Shown here piece by piece: positions 12,299-23,234 of a stretch of 64,000 nucleotides of DNA. This stretch comes from Neoechinorhynchus agilis (Eukaryota > Acanthocephala), in contig CM121341.1 in assembly GCA_051530055.1 (NCBI GenBank), positions 1,364,001-1,428,000 on the forward strand. The letters are read 5' to 3'. The notes beneath the pieces were generated by a model that was not told where the DNA came from, ran no database searches, and worked only from the letters and a program-made list of their open reading frames with translations. The translations under genes and the position numbers were made by a program. Each line of letters starts with the position of its first letter. Positions within the stretch are counted from its first letter, which is position 1.

Positions 12299-12634
12299 TT
12301 ATCGTGCATCGTACTGCACGGACACATCCACTTTCTTTTTCAGCAAAATCCTTAGCCCACACCCACTGCATTTGACCCTTTCTGACACAGTCAATTGAAC
12401 TTCATCGCCACAGCTATAGCAAATGTACGAATGCTTTGGTTCACTTTCGTTTGATGGAGATTGGCTCCCTCTGTCGATAGGAGAACGATTTCCCCGAGCG
12501 GCTAAATTTATCGGTGTCGGTAATCCGGACGCCATGTATGGACTGAGCGCTGGCATTCCTCCGGCCATTTTCACAGGAGATGGAGTGCTCGGAGAAGTAC
12601 CGCCGGACGTAGGCAATCCGTGTGACGACGACAT
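12299..12634 (-). CDS. POLR2K: DNA-directed RNA polymerases subunit RPABC4 (RPB12) with N-terminal extension
   Basis: Small zinc-ribbon subunit shared by RNA polymerases I, II and III, bridging the RPB3/RPB10/RPB11 assembly platform. The protein is 111 aa. Residues 69-111 match the family: YICYSCGDEVQL, a CxxC pair at 72/75, a second CxxC at 89/92 (KCSGCGLRI), a basic KKK stretch and the C-terminal YDAR. The usual protein is about 58-70 aa; here residues 1-67 form a Gly/Ser/Pro-rich extension with several SP/TP sites and no resemblance to known subunits. ATG 12632-12634 is the only upstream start in this open frame; whether translation begins there or closer to the zinc ribbon is open. It faces away from SPT5, about 2.3 kb off. 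Confidence 0.88.
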   Translation of the reverse strand: MSSSHGLPTSGGTSPSTPSPVKMAGGMPALSPYMASGLPTPINLAARGNRSPIDRGSQSPSNESEPKHSYICYSCGDEVQLTVSERVKCSGCGLRILLKKKVDVSVQYDAR

Positions 12635-12639
12635 GTTCT

Positions 12640-13625
12640 ATATACAATTAACTTTTGGAAAAATTAATCGCTGTTGTTGTGTTTTCCGCAGCAAATCGCA
12701 TGACGTCATCTGTTCTGTGTCGTTTTCTACGGAAAACCACGAAAGAATTGAAAGTCTCTTCATCCTTTCCCCAAGTTCGCTCGGTGTTAGCGTTTTGTGT
12801 TTCGCACATCCTCATTGAGTCGCTTGAGCCTTATCGGGAATGTTGGGTTTATTTAAAAAATTTAGGGAAATCGTTTATTTGATCCATAGTCCTCGTGTAT
12901 GTAATGAATTTATGTTTTCTCTCGCGCGCCAAAATGAAAGAACTCATTTGAATGTTGTGGCAAGTACATGAAAGAATCGAAGAAAGCCAGTATCTCGAAG
13001 CGATGGATGTTGTTCACTACCAAATGTCGTCAATGATTCTCGTCCCTACATTGGCGCTATCTTATTTAGTTGAAAAAAAGATTGTTCTCGACGATTTTAC
13101 CTTGACTTGGACTTTTATAACATAATGTAAATTTATTGAATCGATATTTCGGCTTAATTCAGAGCCTTTATCAAGATTGCTTGAAAGTTTAAATGTGTGA
13201 GTTTGTCTCTCCGCTTCAATAAATTTACATAATTTTATCGCCATTACACAACAATCGTGAGCAGTTTCATTTTTTAATACTTTTATAACAACAAATCCTC
13301 AAATCGCGTACGGCACTCCTTGTTTCATGCTTGCGCCTAAATGTCGTCCTTGTTTTTATAATTTTGATCAAAAACCATTTAAACGGATAAAACAGTGATC
13401 AGTCAAATGTTTTCAGACGGAGTACAAAATTCAGTCGTTTTTAGGTGTTTCGTTTATCTCTGGACGTTGTGCATTCGGTGCCGGTCCGTGGACGCGTATT
13501 CGTGAGTATTTCATTCCGTGCTTGAGCGCATTCGTCGATGTTTATTCTTGGGCCCTTCTGTGCGCATTTTTTAATACGAAAGTTAATCTCTATTCTAAAA
13601 AACCTAAATAGATAGTGTTAGAACC
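12640..13625. other. Intergenic between divergent RPB12 and SPT5; probable promoters
   Basis: No coding frame recognised. A CG-richer stretch at 13440-13560 could be the SPT5 promoter/5' UTR, with the LINE at 13.6-14.6 kb then lying in a 5' UTR intron; this is inference only. At 13120-13240 a short inverted pair (ATGTAAATTTATTGAA and its reverse) flanks a CTTGATAAAGGCT...GCCGAAATAT motif on the minus strand. Confidence 0.45.
13120..13240 (-). repeat. Small inverted repeat with hammerhead-like TGATAAAGGC...GCCGAAA motif
   Basis: On the minus strand CTTGATAAAGGCTC...GAGCCGAAATATCG is followed by TTCAATAAATTTACAT. The GGCT/AGCC pair would be stem II between a TGATAAA (C3-A9-like) and a GAAA box. 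The terminal AATAAATTTACAT recurs in reverse at the other end, giving about 20-nt arms. Same type as 30600-30665. Ribozyme identity is inference. Confidence 0.45.
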
Positions 13626-13629
13626 GCTT

Positions 13630-14600
13630 TGGATCACTCAGCTGCCGCTCTGGTGTAACGGTCGAATGGACGGATGCAGCGTTCCCTCTCGTTGCTTAGT
13701 TAGATTTATGTTTTGTAGGAGGAATGCTCCTGCCCTCTGATCGCCAGTGATTCGTCTCAATCTCTTAGACAATTGATTTGCCAGATCCTGCGCCGCGGTA
13801 CCAAACGATCCGAGCGTCTCGACATCAAAGGGAATGAAATAATGATTTCGACTCAGGTCCCTGAATTTTGTCCTTTTGCGTTCCTCAGCGGCGGTTGCTG
13901 CTCCTCCTGGTTTAATGGCGGCGCATTTTATGTTGCTGGCTGCGAGCGTGGCGTCCCAGAGAAGGCATTTGCCTCCTTCGCCACGGGAATACTGTGACAC
14001 GGTCCGGTCTACGGCCATCGATTAGGCAATGATTGCTGGGCTCTAGAATGTTGGGCGCGTTCGCAGTATTCAGGGCACCACTAAGAATTGCGTTCACTTC
14101 GGGATTGCCGACACACGAGAACATGGCGGCCCGACGGTTACATGGTCGCTCCGTAACGGCAGCGATGGGATGTTCACATCGGTACCCCAAGTCTCAGGGA
14201 CACTGCAATCCTTACTGTCTCGTCGGAGAGAATGGTAGCCACAGAAGCGATTGGGATAGCGTTGAGCCAAGCAACTGATTCTCTTGTGGAGATTGCCGCC
14301 AATCGAGTTCGCTTCAGCAGGTTACGAGAATCTGAAATTAAAGAGTTGTTAGTTCTCGCTACCAGGGTGAGTCGAAAACTGATTTTTTGCAACCATTGAC
14401 GGGGACCTGCTCGCTGCCTGAATCTCCACACCAAAAAATTAGAGCCTCCACGGAATCTCCATCCAAGGTGTAATTCTCGCGATGCCAAATAAGCTAGCAG
14501 AGAAATATCGGCTGCTTTTCGGATACTCAAACCGCCGGACGACACAGGCAAGGACGCTTGACGTCAGGCCTCGTCCGACAGCTGAGTATTCAAAATTTTC
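13630..14600 (-). mobile_element. R2/NeSL-like LINE C-terminal fragment
   Basis: Minus-strand frames in order: a post-RT segment (about 14551-14200), a zinc-ribbon region with the GRRPD...VFPWRR motif (about 14190-13912) and the terminal YFIPFDVETLGS...TGDQRAGAFL region (to about 13680). The RPD-X(12-15)-D spacing is that of the restriction-like endonuclease of R2-group LINEs. It lies upstream of the SPT5 start, perhaps within its 5' UTR intron. Frames are shifted, so it is inactive. Confidence 0.8.
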
Positions 14601-14904
14601 TCGAGAGAGGTTTGCACCGTCTCGTAGTTATTGAACTAAAAGGATCCCCTTGTTGAACTCCTTTTTCTGACCACAACACGTTGCTGTTGGAAAACAACAA
14701 AAGGATTAATATCCCATTGTATGCCTTCCTGTGTTTATCCTCTTGGATACGCTGTATTTGTGTTTTCGCATAAACGTTTGTGTTTATCGTTTGAATGTGC
14801 GTATTTATGCTTTTGTGTATGTTTCAAGTGGAATTTCAAAGTGAGCCTCACATTTTCTCGTGGGTTTATTCGTTTCTTAGAATCGATTCGACTTTATTTC
14901 AGAT

Positions 14905-17900
14905 ATGTCACCAATACGCGCTGACGAAGAAAGTGACGAAGAGTTTCAGGCTGTCGCATCTCTTGAGGAAGATGAAGATGATAGCGACATTGTTGAATCG
15001 AGTGGTGATGAAGACGACGATGAGCGTCCTACGAAACGATCAAAGTTTGCTAAAAATGATTTTTTCGTCATGGAGGCTGAAGTGGACAACGATGCGGAGG
15101 AAGACGACGATGCGTATCACGACGATGATGACATTATTGCTGAGGAGGAAGGTATTGATTTTCAAGAATCATCACGAGATCAGGATGTCGTCAGGAGTCT
15201 TCATCGAAGGTTTGAATTAAGCGAAAGGTTCTCAAATGACGATGATGCTGAGAAGATTAATGAGTATTTTGTTCAGAAATACGGTAGAGATCGTGACGAC
15301 CTCATGTCCATTGACTCGGACGGAAGTGCTTCAGATTCATGTGTGTTTGCTGTTAAGTGTAGAATGGGTGAAGAGCGATCAACGGGCCAATTAATAATGT
15401 CGAAGTTTATGAATGAACGCGATCCATCAGCACCCATAAAACGTATTCGTTCAGTAGTAGTTCGAGATGGTATTCGCGGTTACATTTATGTTGAGACTGT
15501 TAGTTCGAGCGTTGCTGCAAGTGCACTCGCGGATTTTCCAACTGTTGCAAGTCGACTTGATCAGATGCAAATGTTGCCCAAAAAACAAGCTGCTCAAATA
15601 TTGATAGTTCAAGGCGAGGAGAATTTGTCTTTGGTTACTGGTTCTTTTGTTCGAGTTTATACTGGTTTATACCGAGGTGATTTGGGTGTTATTGAGAGCG
15701 CTGATAATGAGGCACGAATTGCGAGGGTTAAGTTGGTGCCTAGGATTGATTACAACAATCGAAAAAGTTCTCTATTTCGAAATTCGTCTGGATCGTCATC
15801 TTCAATCGTATCGACTCCCTCAAGTGGGCGTGGGGGTTTGAAAAGACGTGCCATGCCCAATCGAGGTGCACCACCTCGTCCGGCAGCTCGCCTATTTGAC
15901 GCAACTGCATTAAGGGCACTTGGTTTTGAGTTTAAACGTGAACGAAATTTGATCTTGTTTGAGCGCCAACAATACACGCGAACTGGTCTTTTGCTGAAAA
16001 GTTTTCCTTTTCATCATTTACGAGTATGTAACTCAAAGGATGCGTCACAGAGTGAACTGGAACCCTTTAAATACGAACTCACCGTGGACACTAAAAAGAA
16101 TAACGAAATAAAGGAGGTTTCAATTAGTGAATCTGTTACATCGGGTGATCGCGTTCTTGTTGTTGATGGAGAATTCAAAGGTAGAATCGGCATGTGTAGC
16201 GGTGTAACCGAAGACGGTCTTCTTATGGTTCAAATAGAAGGAACTTGTACTCGTATTCAGGCTGATAGCGCTGAACGCGCTTTTATGGTTGGTGATTATG
16301 TGAAAATTGAAGAAAAGGAAGGACAAGGATTAGTTATAGCGAGTGATATAAATCAGAAAACGGCTTCGATTATTCTTGATCAAGTGTCGGATAAAACCGA
16401 TATTCCATGGAATCAATTGAAATTGACTAAGGTTTACGAACCTAGCAAACGTGAGGTGGTTGATATTACAGGGAAATTCTCCATTGGCGATATGGTGACG
16501 GTTAGTGGGAATCAGTTCGGAGCGTTGGTCGGTATTCAGGGTAATACCTTTTCTGTTTTAATGTCCAGTGGATTCGGTAAAGACGCAGTGAGTACGTTTC
16601 CGCGATCCGCAGTTCGAATACGACCACAACGTGGTGATCCGTGTTGTAAAGATCATCTAAATCAGACAGTTCGTATTGGAGATCAAGTGAAATTGCTATG
16701 TGAAGGTAGTCACCGTGGACGAGTAGGCGTTGTGAAACACATAATTCGGACGAGTGTGTTCATCCATAATCCTGAAATCGCATCGAATACTGCCGGTATG
16801 GTAATGATAGACGCTTCTGAACTTGCAGTTGCTTCTGATGAGAGTAAAGATGAAAGCGATGATGAGACGTTCGGTGCTTTTAATCTTCTTCAAAAATCAC
16901 CAGGTTCAAATCATTACGATCTTGAAGAACGAGGATTCATGTCTCGAATGAGGTCACTTCAACAAAGAAGGCGATCAGGCGCATTGCGGAATGCACGTGG
17001 GAATCGATCGACTCGTGGATCTGCTCGATTTAGCGGTCGTGATTATAAGTTGATCGGGAAAACAGTTCGTGTCGTGACTGGGCAATTCAAAGGACAATTA
17101 GGAATGGTTAAGGATGCTAATTGTGATATTGCCCATGTCGAAATTCAGACTTTGTATCAAACACTACCGTTTAAACGGCATGAGGTTGTTATACACGACG
17201 ATCGCGATTCTCAATTCACCTCGGCTCTGTTGACTAACGTCGATGTTCGAAGTTCTGGATCACAGTCGGTTAGTCAGACGAAGAAGAAGAGTATAGGTGA
17301 CAGCGGCTGCAGCACTCCTTTCACGACCACGCTCGGCACTCCTATTGGCGATATGTACAAGACGATGATGACCGGTAACGATGATTGGAACCCGCAGGAT
17401 ATGCTGACTCCGGGATTCCAAGGAACGCCGTCTAGTCCTGAAATGACTAATCTATCCAGAATACATAATGTACAGCCAAAAACACCGGCGATAAGTGCTT
17501 TATCGAAGGATCCAGACACTGGTGAGGGTGAAGGGTACGGTCAGAGAATAAGTGGCGAGGACGACGAAGGTGGTTATGGCCGTTCTTCTGAACCAGAAAT
17601 CAAACCTAATTTAAAAAGAAAGTGCGAGTCCAAAGAGATTAAAGACGACGAGGATGGATATGGTCGCCCGTCGAAACTCAGTTCGACTATGAACGACGGT
17701 CAAGATAAGAGTAAGGATGACTCTGAAGAAGGGTATGGGCGTCCATCTGATCAACATAGTTTCGGTCAATCAGATAACGAGAAAGGATATGGATTTAGTG
17801 GTAAAGGGGTTGATGAAGAACATTACGGGCATCCGGTGAATGAAGAGGATGCATATGGACAACCTGGCCGACGACGAAAATCTATTGAAGATGAATACGG

Positions 17901-18435
17901 ACGACCGAGTCAAGGTGACCATGGTTTGCCTGTTAATCAAAGTTACGGATCATTCGTTCATGATAAGCAGCCTCAACGAGAGGGTTACGGGGCTAACGAA
18001 TATAGTCAACCATTGATGGAGGATGATGAGGCATACGGTGGTCAGATAACCAACGAAAGTTGCAGGCGTGGGTCTTATAAACAAATGAGAACAGAATCTT
18101 TGCCAAGACGGGATCGTGACAATGATGGCGGTGGTGGACTGTCCGCGGATGTTAATGACGTTTATGGCCAGCCTTTAAAAAATAACGAATATGGAGGTAG
18201 ACAATCCTTGCAGATAAGAAGAGATCGATCTAATGATAATTTCGGAAGTAGGCCTCGGGGATATATAAGACGCTTTCGTGGAGGAGGTGGTGGATTTGGA
18301 CATTTCTCTGAAGATCGAAGAGGTACATATAATCGCAGAGGGCGGGGTAGAAATGATAATTCTTTTCATCGTGGTCGGGAAATGGCATTTCGTGGACAAC
18401 GAAATAAGCGGTTTCGACGACATAGAAATGATTAA
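14905..18435 (+). CDS. SUPT5H: Transcription elongation factor SPT5
   Basis: Large subunit of DSIF; with SPT4 it binds RNA polymerase II in the nucleus and controls pausing and processivity. 1176 aa in a single exon. In order: an acidic N-terminus (residues 5-90), an NGN domain (about 145-235, DSCVFAVKCRMGEE to the ILIVQGEE end), and KOW motifs at about 242 (VTGSFVRVYTGLYRGDLG), 413 (GDRVLVVDGEFKGRIG), 525 (GDMVTVSGNQFGALVG), 590 (GDQVKLLCEGSHRGRVG) and 715 (GKTVRVVTGQFKGQLGMV). A short TP-rich piece (about 801-850, GTPIGDMY and TPGFQGTPSSPEM) stands where the CTR is expected. An unusual run of acidic-YG(R/Q/H)P repeats (about 870-1090) and an RGG-like basic tail (1110-1176) follow. The start follows a TTTATTTCAG acceptor at 14892-14901, so an upstream 5' UTR exon or trans-splicing is likely. 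Poly(A) signal at 18677-18682. Confidence 0.95.
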   Translation: MSPIRADEESDEEFQAVASLEEDEDDSDIVESSGDEDDDERPTKRSKFAKNDFFVMEAEVDNDAEEDDDAYHDDDDIIAEEEGIDFQESSRDQDVVRSLHRRFELSERFSNDDDAEKINEYFVQKYGRDRDDLMSIDSDGSASDSCVFAVKCRMGEERSTGQLIMSKFMNERDPSAPIKRIRSVVVRDGIRGYIYVETVSSSVAASALADFPTVASRLDQMQMLPKKQAAQILIVQGEENLSLVTGSFVRVYTGLYRGDLGVIESADNEARIARVKLVPRIDYNNRKSSLFRNSSGSSSSIVSTPSSGRGGLKRRAMPNRGAPPRPAARLFDATALRALGFEFKRERNLILFERQQYTRTGLLLKSFPFHHLRVCNSKDASQSELEPFKYELTVDTKKNNEIKEVSISESVTSGDRVLVVDGEFKGRIGMCSGVTEDGLLMVQIEGTCTRIQADSAERAFMVGDYVKIEEKEGQGLVIASDINQKTASIILDQVSDKTDIPWNQLKLTKVYEPSKREVVDITGKFSIGDMVTVSGNQFGALVGIQGNTFSVLMSSGFGKDAVSTFPRSAVRIRPQRGDPCCKDHLNQTVRIGDQVKLLCEGSHRGRVGVVKHIIRTSVFIHNPEIASNTAGMVMIDASELAVASDESKDESDDETFGAFNLLQKSPGSNHYDLEERGFMSRMRSLQQRRRSGALRNARGNRSTRGSARFSGRDYKLIGKTVRVVTGQFKGQLGMVKDANCDIAHVEIQTLYQTLPFKRHEVVIHDDRDSQFTSALLTNVDVRSSGSQSVSQTKKKSIGDSGCSTPFTTTLGTPIGDMYKTMMTGNDDWNPQDMLTPGFQGTPSSPEMTNLSRIHNVQPKTPAISALSKDPDTGEGEGYGQRISGEDDEGGYGRSSEPEIKPNLKRKCESKEIKDDEDGYGRPSKLSSTMNDGQDKSKDDSEEGYGRPSDQHSFGQSDNEKGYGFSGKGVDEEHYGHPVNEEDAYGQPGRRRKSIEDEYGRPSQGDHGLPVNQSYGSFVHDKQPQREGYGANEYSQPLMEDDEAYGGQITNESCRRGSYKQMRTESLPRRDRDNDGGGGLSADVNDVYGQPLKNNEYGGRQSLQIRRDRSNDNFGSRPRGYIRRFRGGGGGFGHFSEDRRGTYNRRGRGRNDNSFHRGREMAFRGQRNKRFRRHRND

Positions 18436-19764
18436 TGATTTGTGCATGTTTGATTTTTTTCGTAACAACATGAGTTGTGTTGAGTGTTTGAAGTCGAGAA
18501 TTCATTTGTGTGGCCTTTAGAACTTTTTTTTCGGTGGGGAATTTTAACTATCAATTTTGGATCTCTGAGACGTCCTTAGATTGGATTATTCTATTTTTAT
18601 TACATAATATTGCGATCAGCCGTATTAATACTTTTGGAGATTCGAAACTTCCATTTTTGGGCTAAAACGCATTATTAATAAAAGTCTCGTGTGTGAAGAT
18701 AGCGGAGAAACTCTTACAACCCCATCCCATTTATCGAAGAATTACCGTTTAAATGCACTGATGACTTATGGTTACCGCTATTGAAATCTTTATTGAGAAT
18801 TGGAGCTTAAAAGTAATCGTTGGAACAAGAATAAAACTGGGAAAACGCGTTCTATGTCCTTGAAGGTTCTTGTCATCTTTTTGTTAACCAAAACACAACG
18901 GCACAATCTTTCTCCTTCTTTAAAGTTCCAAAAACCTAAATATAATCGATTTTAAGATTAGGAAAGTTTAAAGTGCTCTTTAGTTTTGTATTGAATCTAC
19001 AAATAAATTATCGAACTCACATAGTTTATTAGTATGCTCAACAATGAATTTGAAAACAAACTGATTTTGGGGTTCCATAATGTATTTTGCAAGCTTAAAT
19101 CGTTAGACAATTACTTCGTTCGTCAGCGCCAACGACAATGAATTATTGATGTAAATTTCTATCACAGCATTCCTATTTAAATTGCAATTCTGGCTTTTCC
19201 TTAAAGACTTATGACTCTCGAATATTTCTTTGTGTTCTATTAAATATTTTGTAGAAGGTTTGCGCTGAATTGAGTTATTTTATATGCGCACATATCTTTC
19301 TTAAAATTGTGAATCCTACGGAAAGTATTGAGCACTTTCCTTCAATTATTATTGGCCGTTTCTGCGAGAATTTCCAATGCTTTTGACGGATACGTTCACT
19401 GTTGTGTTTAAAGGTTCCAAGTAAAAGGCAATGAAAACGAAAAATTGAGAACTTTTATAAAACGACACATTTAACCGAAATTATTAAAGGGATTAATGCC
19501 CATCGGCACCTAACTTTTTAAACCTGGAATTATTGCTTAGGTTTACACCCGGCAAATGATTATTCATTGAAAACGTTCTGCGAACATCGTTGGGTTCATC
19601 ATCAGTTTGTTTGTTAGAAATAGACGAATAAATTGATGATGAACCCGATGAGGTTCGAAATGTCTTTAATAAATGATCATTTACCGGATGTAGATCAAAA
19701 CAATAATTCTAATCACATTCCCCGGTACCTCACATATCAACATTTTTTAAACCTGATTTTATTT
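18436..19764. other. SPT5 3' region and AT-rich intergenic DNA
   Basis: Holds an AATAAA 242 nt after the SPT5 stop (18677-18682). The rest has no convincing gene. At 19550-19695 there is an imperfect inverted pair (about 60-nt arms) carrying TTGATGATGAACCC...GGTTCGAAATG on the plus strand and its partner in reverse. Confidence 0.55.
19550..19695. repeat. Imperfect inverted repeat with TGATGATGAACC...GGTTCGAAA motif
   Basis: The right arm (about 19632-19694) reads TTGATGATGAACCC, GATGA, GGTTCGAAATGTC, TTAATAAATGATCATTT. The left arm (about 19552-19610) is its imperfect reverse complement. AACC/GGTT would be stem II between TGATGA and GAAA boxes. Non-coding, hammerhead-like by motif only. Confidence 0.5.
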
Positions 19765-21205
19765 GAAGCAGTAGAATCGTAAACAAATTCCATTCTCTCT
19801 ATTTGTTGACTTGTAATTACTGTCGAAGGCTTTTAAAAAACCAATTTTTTTAGTAATTACAACTATTTTATCTTGGTCCAAATTTACAAAGCTCTAAACA
19901 CTTCAAATTCTAGTTTAGTAACTTTTTGGTTGAAATCTATTCTGGCAGTGAGTGACCATCAAAATTCAACATGTTCGCAACATCAAAGAATTGCTTTAGA
20001 ACATCAAACAGTCATGGAGTATGGCAAATATTAAATAGTGGTAAACATAATCCCAGTTAAAGATTCCTTTATTTTTAGGAAATATTTCGAAAGAGGAAAC
20101 CTCGCTTCATCTGCTAATGGTTTGCCTCTTAAAACGAGCTAAAAAGGCCAAAAAAAATAAAAAGAACTATTACACAAACTTTTTTAGATGACTGATGAGA
20201 CGAGGTTTCTTTTTTCGAAATATTTCCTAATAATAAAGGAAACGAGATTTCTCACATTCAAGCATTTTGCTTCTCTAATTTTTTTTAAAACATATCGTTT
20301 ATTTTACTATTTCGTTTTTTATTCCTGTAAACATCCCGACGTTGCCAGTATACTGGCAGAGTTCCTACCCTTAACCTAACCAAATGCTTTGAAATCGTCC
20401 CCTCGATCTTAAATAGCCCTGCCGATCAGCCGCTTCTGCCTTTCCCTATCAATCGTGTCTCCTCTGTTCGTATACTTGGTTTCCACATTTTCAGAAAAAT
20501 TTAAAGTCGGACAAGCACACATCAATTTCGTTGCACAAAGGGTCCACGAAGCTCTATCTGCTTAAACGCCCTGCTCTCCGAACTCCTGCCCTTAGAAGAA
20601 CACCTTTCTCTAATCGTTCAAAAGCAATCAAAGCATCTTCATTCTCTTCCCCCTCAATTTCTACCCCACATTTCTCCTTTTACTCACACTTTCAATACTC
20701 GCGTCGCCCCAATATTTCCCATCCTTTAGTTCCTCGCACAAATCTTTACCTCAATTCTTTTTCCCCATTGCTCAATCCTCCAAATGCGGATTGATTCGGA
20801 TCAAAGAACGGAAAACAACAACCCAACAACTTAATCAACCAAAATAAAATAAAGTACCAAAAACAATTATACAAACCATAGTCAACTTACCTAAGTTACA
20901 AGCTTCGGCGACTTAATCTTCTTACTCTTACAAATAAAACGTGTTTATGTGACAATTTACTTTTATTGCGTTGCCGTGAAATGAAAAGTGCCAGTGATTT
21001 TGACAGAGGTAATTTTTCAGTTCAATGTCAAGTGATTGAAACAACCAGAAGGGTGCGTTTCAAATTTGAAACATTCTCGAATTTATCTATGAAAATTGAT
21101 TACAGGCTCAATCAAAAGAGCCAAACCGAAATTTTCGATTGTTAGCTTCATTGTCGCTTTTTTGGAAGGCCCCTTTGAAAAGTACATAAAATAAAGATGA
21201 GCATT
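19765..21205. repeat. Dispersed ~1.44-kb repeat, copy 2
   Basis: Direct copy of 8222-9660 with the same two ends. The high similarity implies recent movement or gene conversion. The left flank TTTTATTT and right flank CTTCTCAAAC differ from copy 1, so the element ends are well defined by the pair. Confidence 0.78.
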
Positions 21206-21334
21206 ATGTTTCTTCTCAAACTGCAATTGTCTTATATATATCGAAATATGCAATATTATATCTAGATCCACTGTTTTTCTAACCACTTGGCATTTTTGAA
21301 ATTCAATCAATCTTCATTTCTCGACAATTAACAC

Positions 21335-21545
21335 ACTCACCACCTCCCGTCGAATTCCAGCTTTTGTCCTTCCTCGATCGTCGCCACCACGCTGGCAGCA
21401 TTGCCTCGTTGTACTGCCAGCGAGATATTTTGTCGAAGGAATACGCCTGCTCTTGAGTCTCCGGTTGCCTCTCTCAATTTCTTCGAGAGATCCTGGAGCA
21501 AAGAGAGTGCCGAGCTGCCGAGCGCTCCATACGTCTCTACACCAC
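21335..21545 (-). mobile_element. R2/NeSL-like LINE, extreme C-terminal fragment
   Basis: The reverse complement encodes the terminal RQ(N/I)ISLAVQRGNAAS...GQKLEF-GRW* region seen intact at 25.7 kb. Cut at the element 5' side near 21545. Pseudogene fragment. Confidence 0.75.
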
Positions 21546-21609
21546 TTGGCTAAACCATTTTGCCGAAATAGTTTTAGAGCTTGCGAAGTAATCCATGAAG
21601 GGCAAAGGA

Positions 21610-23234
21610 ATTATAATAATAACACGTTTATTGTTAAAAAATACAACCTCATAAGCATTCAAGTTCACAGTTGTTCCAAAAAAGCGTATCCTTTAGGATG
21701 GGAATATCCAGTCGAGGGAAGTCCGTTTGGGAGGTAATATCTGGTCGGAGGGATGTCTATTCGGGTGGGAACTATCCAGCCGGGGACGATTCGTTCGAGT
21801 GAGTATGTCCGTTCGATAGAGAATATCCGGTTGGGTTGGAAGGTCCGTTGTGGTAGGAGTGGGAGTTTATTGCTTGCAACCCCGAAAAGGGAAAATGCGA
21901 CAAGTTGTTGTTTGCCTCCAAGAACTTGAAAAATCGCCTTCGAGTATAATAATTTGTTACCTTCGTTAATTCTGATGTAATACGACGTTTTTAATACGTT
22001 TCCTTTAAATCCTCAATCCTCTGGTCCATCGACGCTTGTTAAGAAAGGCTTATTCGTCTCCCTTATTCAAAATCATGTAAATGAAAATTTATCATTCGGT
22101 CTGTTCGAAATGAAAGAAAAAGAGCTGGAAGGAACATTCTAGTATATATATAATAACACGTTTATTAAAAATACAAAGAAAGGTTTTGATTACCCATGTA
22201 CCTTTGGGCCCTCATCCATTGATGTGGGAATATTCAGTCGAGGGATGTCCGTTTTGGAGGTAATATCTGGTCGGAGGGATGTTTATTCGGGTTCGGGTTA
22301 CAATGTGTCCGTTCGTTTGAAAATATTGCTTGCAGGAGCGCTTGTAAGGCTGGTCTTTCTTCAGAATCATTTCGGGTTATGATATCCGAGAGCGTAGGTT
22401 TAGGGAGGTGCTAGGTCATGAGAGGATGAAACGAATTATTGTTTACGAATGTTGTGCTCATGTGAAAAGGGAGCGATATGTGGAAGAAATTGTGGTGGTA
22501 GCGTTGAGAGGCATTTTGATTGTTTTATGGAAATAGCATTAAGGCATTCGGTGAAAGGGGGAAGTCAGCTGTGCAAATTTTTGATGCTCTTTTATGAAAC
22601 ATTTCAAGACGGTGGATTAGCGATTTGGAATGGTTGCAAAATGCGGGATAACCGCAGGTGAGGGATGGTAAGCTAAAGCAGAAGTAAAACTTGTAGAGAT
22701 CGGGTGAAGGGATTCCTAAATGTCGGAGGCGTTTGAGAAGATAAATTTTAAATTCGTTGTTATTGAGAGAGAGTGATGTGTGCGTCCCATTTCAAATTTG
22801 GTTGAAATTGGATACCCAGAATTCTTAAGGAGGTTAACTCGTAGGATGTCATCTAGAAGCTCAGGGGATGATGTGGGGTTGCGGGAGAGAGGGGACAATT
22901 TCGAAGCATTTAGAGAAATTGAGATGGATTTTGTGATTGATGTAGAAATCTTTTATGTGTGTGATTTCTTTAGAGGTTAAAGAAAGGGAGAGGTGGGTGG
23001 TAAATGAGCGATGAGAGTGATATCGTCGGCGTATAAGAAGAGTTTAGAGCGAGAGGAGAGAGGTTTGAGGTCGTTTAGGGATATATTAAAGAAAAGTGGT
23101 GACAGCACAGCACCTTGAGGTACGCCTTTTGTGAGGGATAAGTTGACAGGAGAGGTGGAACGGCAGTGAATGTATTTGTTGCTATTGTGAAGATAAGATT
23201 CAAGCCAGTCCTAGTTTCGGAGAGCCCATAAAAG
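21610..23234 (-). mobile_element. Jockey/CR1-like LINE, 3' half with RT
   Basis: Reading the minus strand from about 23230, the frame has WLESYLHN..., GVPQGAVLSPLFFN, SLNDLKPL and LYADDITLIAH, the core RT boxes with the YADD catalytic motif. Below 22580 the sequence matches 11165-12110, giving the same 3' end with AATAAACGTG near 21612. The 5' side ends at 23234, where a Penelope-like GIY-YIG frame begins on the other strand. Truncated, with stops after the YADD region. Confidence 0.8.

Noticed and set aside
14795-15220. 141-codon frame overlapping the SPT5 start
   Set aside because: Out-of-frame shadow of the acidic SPT5 N-terminus; no motif of its own.
18175-18520. Several 80-98-codon frames over the SPT5 end
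   Set aside because: Shadows of the Gly/Arg-rich tail; low-complexity composition explains them.
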